NCBI GenBank assembly: GCA_942490535.1
Contig: CALNXQ010000003.1
Coordinates: 620,001-684,000, forward strand
Direction of reading: 5' to 3'
Origin: JAEINY01 sp942490535
GTDB lineage: Bacteria; Bacteroidota; Bacteroidia; Bacteroidales; Marinilabiliaceae
Length of the DNA stretch: 64,000 bases
Each line of letters begins with the position of its first letter. Within the stretch, counting starts at the first letter, position 1. The notes beneath the pieces were generated by a model. It did not search any database, was not told the origin of the DNA, and saw nothing but the letters and a program-made list of their open reading frames with translations. The position numbers and the translations under genes are program-made. Below, piece after piece: positions 63,257 to 64,000 of the stretch.

Positions 63257-64000
63257 ATGAACTACATCAAACATCAACTTGATGTATTGTCCAGGATGGA
63301 TCAAATCAAGGAATTTAAGGCCTACCATTTGACACTCTATCTGGCACTGTTCAGGTTATGGAATCGAAACAGGTTTAAAAACCCAATCTATGCCTTTCGG
63401 GAAGAACTGATGGAAATGGCACGGATAGGTTCTAAAACAACCTACTTTAAAATTATAAAAGACCTCCACAATCACGATTTTGTTAAATACGAACCTTCGC
63501 ATGATCCCGAAAAAGCAAGCAAAGTTCACTTGACCACAGAATGGTCAGGTACTTGTCCACGAGTTGACCACAAAATGGTCAATATATTAAAAGATACAAA
63601 CAATACTCTCTCTATAAGAGAACCCAACTTTTATGATAATCAAAAACCAGAAGAGATGAATACAGAGGAACAAAAAAGAACCATCAACGAACTTAACAAT
63701 AATCACAACCCACAACAAGACCTTTTCGACTTCGAAGAAATGCCCCTTCCGGAAGAAATCATTCCCCAGAAAGAAAAACGAACACGTTTTGTGTCACCAC
63801 CCCTGGAGCACATCCAAATCTACTTCCAGGAAAAAAACCATTCCAAAACCGAGGCCGAACGCTTCTTCAACTACTACACATCCAATGGCTGGTTAGTGGG
63901 TGGCAAGTCCCGTATGAAAGACTGGAAAGCCGCTGCCCGTAACTGGATGCTCAACATCCAAAAATTCGAAACCAAATCCACAACCCCAGAGCGCAATGCC
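63257..64000 (+). CDS. Putative element replication or regulatory protein (partial, runs off the window)
   Basis: The open frame starts at MNYIKHQLDVLSRMDQIKEFKAYHLTLYLALFRLWN and continues unbroken to the last base, so the stop lies outside the window. The first 90 residues have a winged-helix look (TLYLALFRLWNRNRF, then MARIGSKTTYFKIIKDLHNHDFVKYEP). A long polar linker follows. The last part has IQIYFQEKNHSKTEAERFFNYYTSNGWLVGG and MKDWKAAARNWMLN, wording I associate with DnaD-like or regulatory proteins of Bacteroidota phages and ICEs. It starts 59 bp after the HTH gene. Function tentative. Confidence 0.65.
   Translation, partial: MNYIKHQLDVLSRMDQIKEFKAYHLTLYLALFRLWNRNRFKNPIYAFREELMEMARIGSKTTYFKIIKDLHNHDFVKYEPSHDPEKASKVHLTTEWSGTCPRVDHKMVNILKDTNNTLSIREPNFYDNQKPEEMNTEEQKRTINELNNNHNPQQDLFDFEEMPLPEEIIPQKEKRTRFVSPPLEHIQIYFQEKNHSKTEAERFFNYYTSNGWLVGGKSRMKDWKAAARNWMLNIQKFETKSTTPERNA

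Larger units (their letters stand above)
59876..64000. mobile_element. Left part of an integrated element at tRNA-Arg (far end outside the window)
   Basis: From the tRNA 3' end onward all genes are of mobile-element type: tyrosine integrase, an RteC-like gene, an excisionase-like HTH protein and a putative replication or regulatory gene. The tRNA itself remains intact, as expected at one end of an island. The second attachment site is not in the window, so the left limit is inferred. Confidence 0.65.

Overview
The window looks like a chromosomal segment of a member of the Bacteroidota, probably a marine or gut-type Bacteroidales, Marinilabiliales or Cytophagales lineage. Supporting signs are Bacteroidota-type -7 promoter elements (TAnnTTTG) before several genes, a Reg_prop/Y_Y_Y hybrid histidine kinase, a NigD-like lipoprotein, a DUF3078-type protein, a Bacteroides-like xylose isomerase locus and a Bacteroidota-type tyrosine integrase. 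The genus cannot be fixed from the sequence alone.

Layout. Positions 1-7300 hold housekeeping genes: the tail of ArfB, a YbiT-like ABC-F protein, an S9/DPP-IV peptidase, an esterase and a small membrane protein, with one REP-like palindrome cluster. Positions 7750-14860 are an AT-rich, all-minus-strand accessory island: a membrane-attached MutS-like ATPase, three orphan small proteins, and a compact four-gene cassette I read as an ABC-three-component (ABC-3C) conflict system with an extra small membrane protein. Positions 14860-16690 are non-coding, with a 63-bp tandem minisatellite and a set of roughly 140-bp direct repeats.

Positions 16690-27055 form one minus-strand run of nine genes, the most unusual part of the window. 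It encodes a radical SAM protein, two substrate-binding-protein/OmpA fusions, a von Willebrand A lipoprotein, an XpaC-like membrane protein, TelA, and a complete NitT/TauT-type ABC importer (binding protein, permease, ATPase). It looks like an envelope-spanning solute-sensing or stress system whose function I cannot name.

Positions 27426-36824 carry the genes for a periplasmic molybdenum hydroxylase: an XdhC-MocA fusion maturase, a [2Fe-2S] subunit and a Tat-exported molybdopterin subunit. They are split by about 5 kb of a 147-bp-period REP array with two REP-associated tyrosine transposase (RAYT) genes. The second RAYT gene is broken by a 1,747-bp insertion sequence with 17-bp inverted repeats and a 9-bp target duplication. 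Positions 36933-50478 hold a large hybrid sensor kinase, a DUF3078-type protein, MscS, a HAD phosphatase, a TRIC-family channel, a Pif1-TPR helicase, a TPR protein and an M23 peptidase.

Positions 50660-59647 contain a NigD-like lipoprotein and a xylose/xylo-oligosaccharide locus: a GntR-type regulator, xylB, a GH3 beta-xylosidase, xylA and a XylE-type symporter. The same 14-bp putative operator lies just after the -7 box of both the regulator and xylB. After a tRNA-Arg(ACG) at 59802, an integrated mobile element starts: integrase, a frameshifted RteC-like gene, an excisionase-like HTH protein, and a putative replication or regulatory gene that runs off the window. Its far end is not visible.
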